A DNA stretch of 57,737 bases from Reyranella soli (GCF_007992495.1 NZ_BKAJ01000035.1:1-57737); one strand, 5' to 3'. Shown: positions 8,024-19,164, numbered from the stretch's first letter. The notes: generated by a model from the letters alone, not told the origin. Numbers and translations are program-made.

Positions 8024-8740
8024 ATGGAATGGACCGATCAGGGCATCGTTCTGTCGGCGCGGCCGCACGGCGAGGGCGGCATGATCGTGGCGTTGCTGAC
8101 GCATGCGCACGGCCGCCACGCCGGCTTCGTGCCGGGCGGTGGCTCGCGCCGTGCGCGGCCGGTCTGGCTGCCGGGCAATCTCGTCGAGGTGAACTGGCGG
8201 GCGCGGCTGTCCGAGCAGCTTGGCAACTATGCGGGTGAGCTGCGCGAGGCACATGCGGCGCGAGCGCTCGACGATGCGGCCCAGCTCGCGGGCCTCAGCG
8301 CCGCCTGCGCTCTGCTCGATGCCGCCTTGCCGGAGCGCGAGCCGCATCCGGCAATGTTCGACGGCTTCTCCGCCTTGCTGGGCGCGCTCGGCCATCCCGG
8401 TTGGCCTGTGATCTATGTGCGTCTGGAGCTTGGCTTGCTGCAGGAGCTGGGCTTCGGTCTCGATCTCACAAAGTGTGCGGCAACCGGTGCCACCGAGGAC
8501 CTGGCCTATGTCTCGCCCAAGACCGGGCGGGCGGTGAGCCGCGCCGCCGCCGGGCCCTACAAGGAGAAGCTGATCGAATTGCCGGCCTTTTTGTCCACCG
8601 GCGGCCTGCCGGCGGACAACGCGGAGCTGCTCAAAGGCCTCGATTTGACGGGCTATTTCCTCGAGCGGCACGTGTTTTGGCCACACAACAAGCCCTTGCC
8701 TGCCGCCCGGGCGAGATTTATGGAAACCCTGCAACGCTAA
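8024..8740 (+). CDS. recO: DNA repair protein RecO
   Basis: RecO works with RecF and RecR to load RecA on SSB-coated single-stranded DNA. The 238-residue protein begins MEWTDQGIVLSARPHGEGG, the typical OB-fold start, and the TCAHGRHAGFVPGG-like strand (THAHGRHAGFV) follows. A mostly helical C-terminal domain contains ELGFGLDLTKCAATG, the alphaproteobacterial counterpart of the zinc-knuckle region. It is placed before parC as in many relatives. The partner recR lies in the same window on the other strand. Confidence 0.92.
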   Translation: MEWTDQGIVLSARPHGEGGMIVALLTHAHGRHAGFVPGGGSRRARPVWLPGNLVEVNWRARLSEQLGNYAGELREAHAARALDDAAQLAGLSAACALLDAALPEREPHPAMFDGFSALLGALGHPGWPVIYVRLELGLLQELGFGLDLTKCAATGATEDLAYVSPKTGRAVSRAAAGPYKEKLIELPAFLSTGGLPADNAELLKGLDLTGYFLERHVFWPHNKPLPAARARFMETLQR

Positions 8741-8805
8741 CTACAAATGGCTGTGGCATGAACCGCAGCCAAGTTCCCCTCCGATCGGCCCCTCAGTCTC
8801 GGTAA

Positions 8806-11049
8806 ATGGCAAAACGCAGCACTAACGTCGTCCCGCTGGCGGTCGTGAAGCCGGTGCAGTTCGGAGAGGCGCTCAGCGAGCGCTATCTGTCCTATGCGCT
8901 GAGCACGATCATGGCGCGCTCGCTGCCCGACGTGCGCGACGGGCTGAAGCCGGTTCATCGCCGGCTGCTCTACGCCATGCGCCAGCTGCGGCTCGATCCC
9001 AACAGCGCCTTCAAGAAGAGCGCGCGCGTGGTCGGCGACGTGATCGGCCAGTACCACCCGCACGGCGACCAGTCGATCTACGACGCCCTGGTGCGCCTCG
9101 CCCAGGACTTCGCGGCGCGCTATCCGCTGATCGAAGGGCAGGGCAACTTCGGCAACATCGACGGCGATAACCCGGCCGCCATGCGCTACACCGAGGCGCG
9201 GCTGACCGAGGTCGCCGAGGCATTGCTGGCCGGCATCGACGAGAACGCGGTCGACTTCCGCCCCAACTACGACGGTTCGACCGAAGAACCGATCGTGCTG
9301 CCCGGCGGCTTCCCCAATCTTCTGGCCAACGGCGCCGCCGGCATCGCCGTCGGCATGGCCTGCTCGATCCCGCCGCACAATGCCGGCGAGCTGTGCGATG
9401 CGTTGCTGCACCTGATCAAGACGCCCAACGCCCGCGTCGAGACGCTGGTCGACTTGGTGAAGGGCCCGGATTTCCCGACCGGCGGCATCCTGGTCGAGCC
9501 GCGCGAATCGATCGTCGAGGCCTACAAGACCGGCCGCGGCGCCTTCCGCCTGCGCGCCAAGTGGGAAAAGGAAGAGCTGCCGCGCGGCCAGTACCGCATC
9601 ATCGTCACCGAGATCCCGTATCAGGTGCAGAAGGGCAAGCTGATCGAGCGCATCGCCGAGATCATCAACGCCAAGAAGCTGCCCATCCTCGAGGACGTGC
9701 ACGACGAATCGGCCGATGACGTGCGCATCGTGCTCGAACCGCGCACCGGCCAGGTGCCGGCCGAGCTGCTGATGGAGCAGCTCTTCAAGCAGACCGACCT
9801 GGAAATCCGCTTCCCGCTGAACCTCAACGTCCTCGACAAGGACAACACGCCGCGGGTGATGAACCTGCGCGAGGCGCTGCAGGCCTTCCTCGACCATCGC
9901 CGCGAAGTGCTGGTGCGGCGCTCGACCTTCCGCTTGGCCGAGATCGAGCGGCGGCTGGAGATCCTCGACGGCTACCTGATCGCTTATCTGAACCTCGACA
10001 AGCTGATCAAGATCATCCGCGAGGAGGACGAGCCCAAGCCCAAGATGATCAAGGCGTTCGGGCTCACCGACCTGCAGGCCGAAGCGATCCTCAACATGCG
10101 GCTGCGCGCTCTGCGCCGGCTGGAAGAATTCGAGATCAAGGGCGAGCACAAGAAGCTCACGGCCGAACGCAAGGACCTCAAGGCGCTGCTCAAGGACGAG
10201 ACGCTGCAGTGGGGCAAGATCGCCGACGAGGTGCAGGAGACCAAGAGGAAGTTCGGCGGCAAGACTCCACTCGGCCGCCGCCGCACCGAGCTCGCCGACG
10301 CGCCGGCCGAGGTCGAGCATGCGGTCGAGGACTTCGTCGAGCGCGAGCCGATGACCGTGATCCTGTCCGAGAAAGGCTGGATCCGTGCCGCCAAGGGCCA
10401 TCTCGACGACAAGTCCGCGGCCGACCTCAAGTACAAGGAGGGCGACCAGGCGCGGTTCGCCGTGCATGCGCAGTCGACCGACAAGATCCTGGTGTTCGGC
10501 ACCAACGGCCGTTTCTACACCTTGGGCTGCGACAAGCTGCCGAGCGCGCGCGGCCATGGCGAGCCGATCCGATTGATGATCGAACTCGGCAACGAGCAGG
10601 ACATCGTGACGCTCGAGGTGCTGAAGGGCGGACGCAAGTTCCTGGTGGCGTCGGATGCCGGCCGCGGTTTCATCGTGCCCGAAGACGAGGTCGTGGCCCA
10701 GACCAAGAACGGCAAGCAGGTGCTGAACCTCGCCGACAAGGAGAAGGCGCAGGCCTTCGCCGTCGTTCCGGAAGGTGCGGATTCGATCGCCGCGCTGAGC
10801 GAAGGCCGCAAGCTCCTGATCTTCCCGATGGACCAGGTGCCGGAGATGGGCCGCGGTCGTGGCGTGACATTGCAGAAGTCCAAGGCGGACCAGCTGTCGG
10901 ATGCGCAAGCCTTCCGGCTCGCCGACGGCCTGCCGTGGGCCAACCGCGTCATCCCGGCGAGCGAGCTGAAGTTCTGGCGTGGCGAGCGCGCCCAGGCGGG
11001 CCGCATGCCCGAAAAGGGATGGCCGCGCGCCAAGCGCTTCAAGGATTGA
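8806..11049 (+). CDS. parC: DNA topoisomerase IV subunit A
   Basis: ParC is the DNA-cleaving subunit of topoisomerase IV, which decatenates daughter chromosomes. The 747-residue protein has the quinolone-determining region ([20 protein letters not shown], then [15 protein letters not shown]) and the catalytic tyrosine in [11 protein letters not shown] coiled-coil tower region follows, then a degenerate C-terminal beta-pinwheel. The length and the absence of the GyrA-type C-terminal box favour ParC over GyrA. Start ATG 8806 fits the family N-terminus. The undecaprenyl-pyrophosphate phosphatase gene follows within 5 bp. Confidence 0.94.
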   Translation: MAKRSTNVVPLAVVKPVQFGEALSERYLSYALSTIMARSLPDVRDGLKPVHRRLLYAMRQLRLDPNSAFKKSARVVGDVIGQYHPHGDQSIYDALVRLAQDFAARYPLIEGQGNFGNIDGDNPAAMRYTEARLTEVAEALLAGIDENAVDFRPNYDGSTEEPIVLPGGFPNLLANGAAGIAVGMACSIPPHNAGELCDALLHLIKTPNARVETLVDLVKGPDFPTGGILVEPRESIVEAYKTGRGAFRLRAKWEKEELPRGQYRIIVTEIPYQVQKGKLIERIAEIINAKKLPILEDVHDESADDVRIVLEPRTGQVPAELLMEQLFKQTDLEIRFPLNLNVLDKDNTPRVMNLREALQAFLDHRREVLVRRSTFRLAEIERRLEILDGYLIAYLNLDKLIKIIREEDEPKPKMIKAFGLTDLQAEAILNMRLRALRRLEEFEIKGEHKKLTAERKDLKALLKDETLQWGKIADEVQETKRKFGGKTPLGRRRTELADAPAEVEHAVEDFVEREPMTVILSEKGWIRAAKGHLDDKSAADLKYKEGDQARFAVHAQSTDKILVFGTNGRFYTLGCDKLPSARGHGEPIRLMIELGNEQDIVTLEVLKGGRKFLVASDAGRGFIVPEDEVVAQTKNGKQVLNLADKEKAQAFAVVPEGADSIAALSEGRKLLIFPMDQVPEMGRGRGVTLQKSKADQLSDAQAFRLADGLPWANRVIPASELKFWRGERAQAGRMPEKGWPRAKRFKD

Positions 11050-11053
11050 TTGG

Positions 11054-11860
11054 ATGGACCTGACGCTGATCTGGAAGACGGTGCTGATCGGCGTCGTCGA
11101 GGGCCTGACCGAGTTCCTGCCGGTTTCCTCGACGGGGCACATCATCCTCGCCGAGGAGGTGCTGGGCTTCCAGGGACCGCCCGGCAAGGTGTTCGAGATC
11201 GTGATCCAGCTCGGCGCGATCCTCGCGGTCTGCTTCCTCTATCGCCAGAAGATTTTTGCGACGGTGCAGGGCGTGCTGAAGCGTGATCCGGTGTCGCTGC
11301 GCTTTGCCGCGGCGATCGTCATCGCCTTCCTGCCGGCGGCCGTGATCGGCGTGGCGGCGCACAAGTACATCAAGTCGGTGCTGTTCAATCCCACGGTGGT
11401 GGCGGTGGCGCTGATCGTGGGCGGCATCGCCATCCTGGTGATCGAGCGCTACGCGCAGCGTCCGCGCATGAAATCGCTCGACGAGGTCGACCTCAAGACG
11501 GCGTTGTACATCGGCCTCTGCCAGTGCCTGGCCATGATCCCCGGCGTGAGCCGCGCCGGCTCGACCATCATGGGCGCGCGGGTATTTCGCGTGGATCGTG
11601 CGACGGCGGCAGAGTTCTCCTTCTTCCTCGCCATGCCCACCATGATCGGGGCCTCGGTCTACGACCTCTACAAGAACTGGTCGTCGCTCGACTGGCACGG
11701 CAGCGGCACCATCGCGATCGGTTTCGTCACCGCGTTTGTTTGTGCATTGCTCGTGGTGCGACCGTTCGTGCGCTTCATCAGCCGCCACGGCTTCGGCGTG
11801 TTCGCCTGGTATCGCATTGCACTGGGCGCATTGGCGCTCGCGCTGATCGTCATGCATTGA
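11054..11860 (+). CDS. uppP: undecaprenyl-diphosphatase
   Basis: UppP (BacA) dephosphorylates undecaprenyl pyrophosphate, recycling the lipid carrier of peptidoglycan synthesis at the inner membrane. The 268-residue polytopic protein has the two family motifs: EGLTEFLPVSSTGHIILA near the N-terminus, and IPGVSRAGSTIMGAR in the second half, each with its catalytic Glu/Ser or Arg/Ser residues. ATG 11054 is 4 bp after the parC stop and gives the normal N-terminus. All membrane segments appear intact. Confidence 0.95.
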   Translation: MDLTLIWKTVLIGVVEGLTEFLPVSSTGHIILAEEVLGFQGPPGKVFEIVIQLGAILAVCFLYRQKIFATVQGVLKRDPVSLRFAAAIVIAFLPAAVIGVAAHKYIKSVLFNPTVVAVALIVGGIAILVIERYAQRPRMKSLDEVDLKTALYIGLCQCLAMIPGVSRAGSTIMGARVFRVDRATAAEFSFFLAMPTMIGASVYDLYKNWSSLDWHGSGTIAIGFVTAFVCALLVVRPFVRFISRHGFGVFAWYRIALGALALALIVMH

Positions 11861-11930
11861 ACCTTCAGGAGCCGGGTGCCGCGTGCCATAAGCCCGCGCA
11901 AATCAACCCGCTTCAGGAGTTCCTTGGTTC

Positions 11931-13037
11931 ATGCAACGTCGTAAGTTCCTGCGTACCACCGGTGTCGGCGCGGCCGCTGCCGCCGCCTCCGGCGCGATCG
12001 CCGCGCCCGCCATCGCCCAGTCGGCGCCCGAGTTGAAATGGCGCCTGGCGTCGAGCTTCCCCAAGACGCTCGACACGATCTTCGGTGCGTCCGAGATCTT
12101 CTCCAAGTACGTCGCCGAAGCGACCGACAACAAGTTCCAGATTCGCCTGTTTGCCGCGGGCGAAATCGTGCCTGGCCTGCAGGTCGCCGACGCCGTGCAG
12201 AACGGCACCGTCGAGATGGGCCACACGGCCTCCTACTACTATGTCGGCAAGGATCCGTGCTTCGCCCTCGACTGCGCCATCCCGTTCGGCCTGAACGCGC
12301 GCCAGCAGGATGCCTGGATGAACTGGGGCGGCGGCCGCGAAGCGATGGCCGACTTCTTCAAGGACTACAGCATCCACGCCATGCCGTGCGGCAACACCGG
12401 CGGCCAGATGGGCGGCTGGTTCCGCAAGGAGATCAAGACCGTCGACGACCTCAAGGGCCTGAAGATGCGCACCTCGGGCTTTGCCGGCGAAGTCTTGAGC
12501 AAGCTCGGCGTGGTGCCGCAGCAGATTGCCGGCGGCGAGATCTATCCAGCGCTGGAGAAGGGCACGATCGACGCGGCCGAGTGGGTCGGTCCGTACGATG
12601 ACCAGAAGCTCGGCTTCAACAAGGTCGCGCAGTACTACTATTATCCCGGCTGGTGGGAGGCAGGTCCGCAGCTCTCGGCCTACGTGAACCTGGCGAAGTG
12701 GAACGAGCTGCCCAAGAGCTACCAGGCGATCCTCGAAGCCGCGGCCGCCAAGGCCCACACCTCGATGCTGTCGAAGTACGACACGCAGAACCCCAAGGCG
12801 CTGCGCGAGCTGGTCGCCGCCGGCACCAAGCTCACGCCGTTCACCGCGCCGGTGCTGGAAGCCTGCTACGCCAAGGCCAACGAGGTCTATGCCGACACCA
12901 TGGCCAAGAACCCGCGATTCAAGAAGATCTACGAGCCGTGGAAGCAGTTCCGCGGCGAGGAGGTGCTGTGGTTCCGCGTCGTCGAGAACACGCTCGACAA
13001 CTTCATGGCCCGCCTGTCGGCCTCCAACAAGATCTGA
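11931..13037 (+). CDS. TRAP solute-binding protein, TakP-like, copy 1
   Basis: The first of six tandem DctP-family periplasmic binding proteins (368 aa). It closely resembles TakP of Rhodobacter sphaeroides, which binds 2-oxoacids with a sodium ion. A Tat signal (MQRRKFLRTTG, then APAIAQ) is followed by WRLASSFPKTLDTIFG, NTGGQMGGWFRKE with Asn155 and Gln159, LKMRTSG with the conserved carboxylate-binding Arg180, and AAEWVGPYDD with Glu217-Trp218. His98 (MGHTA) is also present. By family knowledge it would deliver an organic acid to a DctQM permease. Ligand unknown. Terminator at 13062. Its upstream region shares GTGCCATAA[A/G]CCCGCGC with copy 2. Confidence 0.93.
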   Translation: MQRRKFLRTTGVGAAAAAASGAIAAPAIAQSAPELKWRLASSFPKTLDTIFGASEIFSKYVAEATDNKFQIRLFAAGEIVPGLQVADAVQNGTVEMGHTASYYYVGKDPCFALDCAIPFGLNARQQDAWMNWGGGREAMADFFKDYSIHAMPCGNTGGQMGGWFRKEIKTVDDLKGLKMRTSGFAGEVLSKLGVVPQQIAGGEIYPALEKGTIDAAEWVGPYDDQKLGFNKVAQYYYYPGWWEAGPQLSAYVNLAKWNELPKSYQAILEAAAAKAHTSMLSKYDTQNPKALRELVAAGTKLTPFTAPVLEACYAKANEVYADTMAKNPRFKKIYEPWKQFRGEEVLWFRVVENTLDNFMARLSASNKI

Positions 13038-13061
13038 CACGCACCGCGCGGAAACATGGAG

Positions 13062-13085
13062 AACCCCGCTTCGGCGGGGTTTTTC
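13062..13085 (+). terminator. rho-independent terminator after TRAP copy 1
   Basis: AACCCCGC-TTC-GGCGGGGTT stem-loop followed by TTTCTT, 24 bp after the stop. It suggests copy 1 is its own transcription unit or that readthrough to copy 2 is attenuated. Confidence 0.9.
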
Positions 13086-13202
13086 TTGCCTTCCGTCGCC
13101 TTTCCAAGCCCGGGGTGCTGTGCCATAAACCCGCGCCGCCGGAGGGGCGGTTCGCGTCGCAGAACGCGATCACAAGAAAAAATCCCGAGGAGTTCTACCC
13201 AG

Positions 13203-14309
13203 ATGCAACGTCGTAAGTTCCTGCGTACCGCCGGTGTGGGCGGTGGCGCGGTCGCTGTCGCGGGCACGCTCGCCGCACCCGCGCTCGCTCAGTCCATGCC
13301 CGAAGTGAAGTGGCGCCTTGCTTCGAGCTTCCCCAAGTCGCTCGATACGATCTACGGCGCGGGCGAGTTCTTCGCCAAGCGCGTCGCCGCTCTCACCGAC
13401 AACAAGTTCCAGATCCGCGTCTTCGCCGCCGGCGAGATCGTCCCCGGCCTGCAGGTCGTCGATGCCGTGCAGAACGAGACCGTCGAGTGCGGCCATACCG
13501 CGGCCTACTACTACGTCGGCAAGGACCCGACCTTCGCCTTCGACACCGCGATCCCGTTCGGCCTGAACACGCGCCAGCACAATGCCTGGGTGTATTACGG
13601 CGGCGGGCTCGAGCTGATGCGCGAGTTCTACAAAGACTACAAGATGATCTCCTTCCTGATGAGCCACACCGGCGCCCAGATGGGCGGCTGGTGGCGACGG
13701 GAGATCAAGAGCCCTGAGGACATGAAGGGCGTGAAGATGCGCATCGGCGGCTTCGCCGGCCAGGTCATGGCAAAGCTCGGCGTGGTGCCGCAGCAGTTGG
13801 CCGGCGGCGAGATCTATCCGGCGCTGGAGAAGGGCACGATCGACGCCGCCGAATGGGTCGGCCCCTACGACGACCAGAAGCTCGGCTTCAACAAGGTGGC
13901 GCCGTACTACTATTATCCCGGCTGGTGGGAAGGTGGTGCAGCACTCTCGCTCTATGTCGGCGACAAGGCCTACGAGGCGCTGCCTTCCATGTACAAGGAA
14001 GCGATCGCCGCCGCAGCCGGTGACACGGTGAGCCGGTCGGTCGCCCAATACGACGCCCAGAACCCCAGGGCGCTGCGCGAGCTGGTTGCCGCCGGCACCA
14101 AGTTCCTGCCGTTCCCGCAGTCGGTGATGGAGGCCTGCTTCAACGCCGCCAACGAGCTCTACGCCGAGACCATCGCCAAGAACCCGAAGTTCAAGAAGGT
14201 CTACGAGTCCTGGAAGCCCTTCCGTAACGAGGAAGTCCTGTGGTTCCGGGTGGCCGAGAACACCTTCGACAACTTCATGGCGCGCCAGTCGGCGGCCAAC
14301 AAGCTCTAG
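13203..14309 (+). CDS. TRAP solute-binding protein, TakP-like, copy 2
   Basis: This 368-residue Tat-exported DctP-family protein is the second of the array. Its first 27 coding bases are nearly identical to those of copy 1, a sign of recent tandem duplication. It keeps the binding-fold landmarks: FPKSLDTIYG, Gln159 in QMGGWWRRE, Arg in VKMRIGG and EWVGPYDDQKLG. It differs where copy 1 has Asn155: here the motif is MSHTGAQMGG, with His155. That position lines the ligand pocket region in TakP, so the ligand may differ (inference). ATG 13203 is chosen because it begins the Tat peptide. It has its own terminator at 14337. Confidence 0.92.
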   Translation: MQRRKFLRTAGVGGGAVAVAGTLAAPALAQSMPEVKWRLASSFPKSLDTIYGAGEFFAKRVAALTDNKFQIRVFAAGEIVPGLQVVDAVQNETVECGHTAAYYYVGKDPTFAFDTAIPFGLNTRQHNAWVYYGGGLELMREFYKDYKMISFLMSHTGAQMGGWWRREIKSPEDMKGVKMRIGGFAGQVMAKLGVVPQQLAGGEIYPALEKGTIDAAEWVGPYDDQKLGFNKVAPYYYYPGWWEGGAALSLYVGDKAYEALPSMYKEAIAAAAGDTVSRSVAQYDAQNPRALRELVAAGTKFLPFPQSVMEACFNAANELYAETIAKNPKFKKVYESWKPFRNEEVLWFRVAENTFDNFMARQSAANKL

Positions 14310-14336
14310 GCCCAAAAGGCCGTTTTAGACGGTCGG

Positions 14337-14366
14337 AAAAGCCCCGCTTCGGTGGGGCTTTTTCTT
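14337..14366 (+). terminator. rho-independent terminator after TRAP copy 2
   Basis: AAAAGCCCCGC-TTCG-GTGGGGCTTTTTC stem-loop with a U-rich tail, 28 bp after the stop of copy 2. Similar in sequence to the terminators after copies 1, 5 and 6. Confidence 0.9.
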
Positions 14367-14450
14367 TGCGCGCGCCGTGCGGACATGGCAGGCTTCATTC
14401 CGCCGAATGGAATCTCGGTTAACAAAAATACGTTTCTGGGAGTGAAAAGC

Positions 14451-15560
14451 ATGCAACGTCGCAAATTCCTGCGTACCGCCGGTATTGGCGGTGGCGCCGC
14501 TGTTGTCGCGAGCACCGTCGCAGCACCCGCCATCGCCCAATCGATGCCCGAGCTGAAGTGGCGTCTGGCCTCGAGCTTCCCCAAGTCGCTCGATACGCTG
14601 TATGGCGCCGGCGAGAACTTCACCAAGTTCATCGGCGAGATGACGGACAACAAGTTCCAGGTCCGCATCTTCGCCTCGGGCGAGATCGTGCCCGGCCTGC
14701 AGGTGCTCGACGCCGTGCAGAACGGCACCGTCGAGATGGGCCATTCGGCCGGCACCTACTACATCGGCAAGGATCCCACGCTCGCCTTCGACACCACGCT
14801 GCCGTTCGGCATGAACGCGCGCCAGCAGGAAGCGTGGATGAACTGGGGCGGCGGCAAGGAGCTGCTGGGCGAGGTCTACAAGGACTACAACACCATCTCG
14901 ATCCCTTGCGGCAACACCGGCGCCCAGATGGGCGGTTGGTTCCGCAAGGAGATCAAGACGCCCGAGGACATGAAGGGACTGAAGTTCCGCATCGCCGGCA
15001 TCGCCGGCATGGTGTGCGCCAAGCTGGGTTCGGTGCCGCAGCAGATCGCCGGCGGCGACATCTATCCGGCGCTGGAGAAGGGCACGATCGATGCCGCCGA
15101 GTGGGTCGGTCCGTACGACGACCAGAAGCTCGGCTTCAACAAAATCGCGCCGTACTACTACTATCCCGGCTGGTGGGAAGGCGGGCCGCAGACCTCGGCC
15201 TACATCAATCTCCAGAAGTGGAACGAGCTGCCGAAGGGCTATCAGTCCGTGATCCAGTCGGCCGCCGCCCGGGCGCAGGCGATCATGCTCTCCAAGTACG
15301 ACGCCGAGAATCCCAAGGCGCTGCGCGAGCTGATGGCGGCCGGCACCAAGCTGCTGCCGTTCCCGCAGTCGGTGATGGAAGCGGCCTTCAACGCCTCCAA
15401 CGAGCTCTATGCCGAGATCTCGGCGAAGAACCCGAAGTTCAAGAAGGTCTACGAGAACTGGAAGCCGTTCCGCAACGAGGAGATCCTGTGGTTCCGCGTT
15501 GCCGAGTTTACCTTCGACAGCTTCATGGCGCGCCAGTCGGCCGCCAACAAGCTGGGATAA
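14451..15560 (+). CDS. TRAP solute-binding protein, TakP-like, copy 3
   Basis: A 369-residue Tat-exported DctP-family protein (MQRRKFLRTAGIGGG). Pocket motifs resemble copy 1: CGNTGAQMGGWFRKE retains the Asn, MGHSA retains the His, and LKFRIAG has the conserved Arg. EWVGPYDDQKLGFNK and the YYYYPGWWEGG tract are intact. ATG 14451 starts the Tat peptide; GGGAG lies about 10 nt upstream. There is no terminator before copy 4, which starts 13 bp later with its own AGGGAGGA, so copies 3, 4 and 5 probably form one operon. Ligand unknown. Confidence 0.92.
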   Translation: MQRRKFLRTAGIGGGAAVVASTVAAPAIAQSMPELKWRLASSFPKSLDTLYGAGENFTKFIGEMTDNKFQVRIFASGEIVPGLQVLDAVQNGTVEMGHSAGTYYIGKDPTLAFDTTLPFGMNARQQEAWMNWGGGKELLGEVYKDYNTISIPCGNTGAQMGGWFRKEIKTPEDMKGLKFRIAGIAGMVCAKLGSVPQQIAGGDIYPALEKGTIDAAEWVGPYDDQKLGFNKIAPYYYYPGWWEGGPQTSAYINLQKWNELPKGYQSVIQSAAARAQAIMLSKYDAENPKALRELMAAGTKLLPFPQSVMEAAFNASNELYAEISAKNPKFKKVYENWKPFRNEEILWFRVAEFTFDSFMARQSAANKLG

Positions 15561-15573
15561 GAGGGAGGACAGC

Positions 15574-16665
<1,092 letters not shown>

Positions 16666-16712
16666 AAGGAGGCAGTAGCGTACCCAAAGAAACGATCCAG
16701 GGAGGGATCACC

Positions 16713-17810
16713 ATGCAGCGTCGCAAGTTCCTGAAGACCGCCGGCGCGGGGGCTGCTGCCGCCACGACGGTGGCAGCACCGGCCCTGGCGCAGGGCCAGC
16801 CGGAGTTGAAGTGGCGTCTGGCTTCGAGTTTTCCCAAATCGCTCGACACGCTATGGGGCGGCGCCGAGCTGTTCTGCCGGCGCGTCAGCGAGCTGACCGA
16901 CGGCAAGTTCAAGATCCAACCCTTCGCCTCGGGCGAGATCGTGCCGGGCTTCCAGGTGCTCGATGCGGTGCAGAACGGCACAGTCGAGGTCGGCCAGACT
17001 GCGGCCTACTATTACATCGGCAAGGACATCACCTTCACCTTCGACACCGCCGTGCCGTTCGGCCTGAACAGCCGTCAGCACGTGGCTTGGTGGATGCACG
17101 GCGGCGGCCGCGAGGCGATGGCCGAGTTCTACAAGGACTACGGTGTCGTCGGCCACATGATGGGCGGCACGGGCGCGCAGATGGGCGGCTGGTTCCGCAA
17201 GGAGATCAAGACCGTCGATGACCTGAAGGGCCTGAAGTTCCGCGTCGGCGGTTTTGCCGGGCAGATCCTGGGCAAGCTCGGCGTCATCGCCCAGCAGATC
17301 CCCGGCGGCGAGATCTATCCGGCCCTGGAGAAGGGCACGATCGATGCCGCGGAGTGGGTCGGCCCGTACGACGACGAGAGGCTCGGCTTCTACAAGGTGG
17401 CGCCGTACTATTACTACCCAGGCTGGTGGGAAGGCACCGGCATGGGCACCGCCTACATCAACCAGAAGGCGTGGGACGGCCTGCCGCCGGCCTACCAGAA
17501 GGTCATCGAGACCACGGCCGACGAGGTCACGCTGTGGATGCTGGGCAAGTACGACAACGGCAACCCGGCGGCGCTCAGGCGCCTGGTGGCAGCCGGAGTC
17601 AAGCTGCAACCCTTCCCGACGGCGGTGCTGGAAGCCTGCTTCAATGCGACCAACGAGGTCTGCAATGAAATCGTGGCCAAGAACGCCAAGTTCAAGAAGG
17701 TATGGGACATCTGGAAGCCCTACCGTTCGGAGCAGGTGCTGTGGTCGCGCATCGCGGAAGGCGGTTTCGACGGCTTCATGGCACGGATGTATGGAGCCGG
17801 TAAGGTTTGA
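16713..17810 (+). CDS. TRAP solute-binding protein, TakP-like, copy 5
   Basis: A 365-residue Tat-exported DctP-family protein (MQRRKFLKTAGAG). It belongs to the second pocket subtype: the usual Asn is Gly152 in MGGTGAQMGGWFRKE, and the usual His of the HTA motif is Gln in VGQTA. The conserved Arg (LKFRVGG) and the EWVGPYDDE motif remain. The shared double change with copy 6 suggests a different ligand from copies 1-4 (inference). ATG 16713 follows GGGAGGGA. It closes the copy 3-5 unit and is followed by a terminator at 17833. Confidence 0.92.
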   Translation: MQRRKFLKTAGAGAAAATTVAAPALAQGQPELKWRLASSFPKSLDTLWGGAELFCRRVSELTDGKFKIQPFASGEIVPGFQVLDAVQNGTVEVGQTAAYYYIGKDITFTFDTAVPFGLNSRQHVAWWMHGGGREAMAEFYKDYGVVGHMMGGTGAQMGGWFRKEIKTVDDLKGLKFRVGGFAGQILGKLGVIAQQIPGGEIYPALEKGTIDAAEWVGPYDDERLGFYKVAPYYYYPGWWEGTGMGTAYINQKAWDGLPPAYQKVIETTADEVTLWMLGKYDNGNPAALRRLVAAGVKLQPFPTAVLEACFNATNEVCNEIVAKNAKFKKVWDIWKPYRSEQVLWSRIAEGGFDGFMARMYGAGKV

Positions 17811-17832
17811 TCGAATAGCGCTGTAGAATCGC

Positions 17833-17862
17833 GGAAAACCCCGCTCCGGCGGGGTTTTCTTT
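17833..17862 (+). terminator. rho-independent terminator after TRAP copy 5
   Basis: GAAAACCCCGC-TCC-GGCGGGGTTTTC stem-loop followed by a T-rich stretch, about 20 bp after the stop of copy 5. Confidence 0.9.
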
Positions 17863-17966
17863 TGCCTAACTCCGACTGAAGTCGGCTTTTCAAACCTAAT
17901 TCCGCGTGCCAGTCTTCGCTCGCCAAGGGGGCCATGTGGGCTGCCTGTAGGGAGGGTAAACATCAA

Positions 17967-19070
17967 ATGCAGCGTAGAAAGTTCATCAGGACCGCGGGCA
18001 TCGGCGCCGCGGGCGTAGCCGCCGCGTCGACTGTCGCCGCGCCGGCCATCGCGCAGAGCATGCCGGAAGTGAAGTGGCGTCTGACGTCGAGCTTCCCCAA
18101 GTCTCTCGACACGCTGTACGGCGGATCGGAGCTGTTCGCGAAGCTGATCAGCGAGATGTCCGACAACAAGTTCCAGATCCGGGTCTTCGCCGCGGGCGAG
18201 ATCGTGCCGGGCCTGCAGGTCGCCGACGCGGTCCAGAACGGCACCGTCGAGTGCGGCCAGACCGCCGCCTATTACTACTTCGGCAAGCATCCGAACTTCG
18301 TGTTCGAGACCGGCCTGCCGTTCTCCATGAACCAGCGCCAGTACTATGCCTGGCTCGAGTTCGGCGGCGGCCATGAGCTGATCAACGACTTCTACAAGGA
18401 GTACAACTTCCGCTCGCTGACGTTCGGCGGCACCGGCTGCCAGATGGGCGGCTGGTTCCGCAAGGAAATCAAGTCGATGGACGACATGAAGGGCCTGAAG
18501 TTCCGCGTCGGCGGCTTCGCGGGCCTGATCCTCGAGCGTCTCGGCGTGGTGCCTCAGCAGATCGCCGGCGGCGACATCTATCCGGCGCTCGAGAAGGGCA
18601 CGATCGACGCCTGCGAATGGGTCGGTCCGTATGACGACGAGAAGCTCGGCTTCAACAAGGTTGCGAAGTACTACTACTACCCTGGCTGGTGGGAGGGCGC
18701 GTCGGTCGGCTCGCTCTACATCAACAACAAGGCGTGGGACTCGCTGCCCAAGACCTATCAGGCGATGATGGAAGCGGCCGCCGGTCGCGTCACGTCGTGG
18801 ATGGTGCCGAAGTACGACGCCGGCAACCCGGCGGCGTTGCGGCGCCTGGTGGCGGCGGGCACCGAGCTGCGCCCGTTCCCGCGTACCGTCCTCGAGCCCT
18901 GCTTCCTCGAGGCCTACAAGTACTACGACGAACTCGCCGCCAAGGATCCGAAGTTCAAGAAGATCTACGACAACATGAAGGCCTTCCGCGCCGACGAGAA
19001 CCTGTGGTTCCGCGTCGCCGAGAACACCTTCGACAACTTCAACTTCTCGATGTCGGCACAAGGTCGCTAA
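17967..19070 (+). CDS. TRAP solute-binding protein, TakP-like, copy 6
   Basis: A 367-residue Tat-exported DctP-family protein (MQRRKFIRTAGIG). Like copy 5 it has Gln in place of His (CGQTA) and Gly155 in place of Asn (FGGTGCQMGG), with the conserved Arg (LKFRVGG) and CEWVGPYDDEKLG intact. The preceding GGGAGGG supports ATG 17967. It has its own terminator at 19103, beyond which lie dctM and dctQ on the opposite strand, so the six binding proteins and the only local TRAP permease are convergent rather than one operon. Confidence 0.92.
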   Translation: MQRRKFIRTAGIGAAGVAAASTVAAPAIAQSMPEVKWRLTSSFPKSLDTLYGGSELFAKLISEMSDNKFQIRVFAAGEIVPGLQVADAVQNGTVECGQTAAYYYFGKHPNFVFETGLPFSMNQRQYYAWLEFGGGHELINDFYKEYNFRSLTFGGTGCQMGGWFRKEIKSMDDMKGLKFRVGGFAGLILERLGVVPQQIAGGDIYPALEKGTIDACEWVGPYDDEKLGFNKVAKYYYYPGWWEGASVGSLYINNKAWDSLPKTYQAMMEAAAGRVTSWMVPKYDAGNPAALRRLVAAGTELRPFPRTVLEPCFLEAYKYYDELAAKDPKFKKIYDNMKAFRADENLWFRVAENTFDNFNFSMSAQGR

Positions 19071-19102
19071 AAAGGGGTCGGTAAGAGAAGTAACCGAAAC
19101 GA

Positions 19103-19137
19103 GAAAGCCCCGCCGGCAACGGCGGGGCTTTTTCTTT
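19103..19137 (+). terminator. rho-independent terminator between TRAP copy 6 and dctM
   Basis: AAAGCCCCGCCG-GCAA-CGGCGGGGCTTT stem-loop followed by a T-rich tail. It lies between convergent genes and also has an A-rich 5' flank, so it may act partly in both directions. Confidence 0.9.
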
Positions 19138-19145
19138 TCTGGGAA

Positions 19146-19164
19146 CGCGGGCCGGAGGCCCGCG
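19146..19164. repeat. short palindrome, half-unit of the GGAGCGCGG repeat
   Basis: CGCGGGCC-GGA-GGCCCGCG, an 8-bp stem with a 3-nt loop, 11 bp beyond the dctM stop. The preceding GGGAA and the whole arm resemble one arm of the repeat at 23511-23563. Confidence 0.6.
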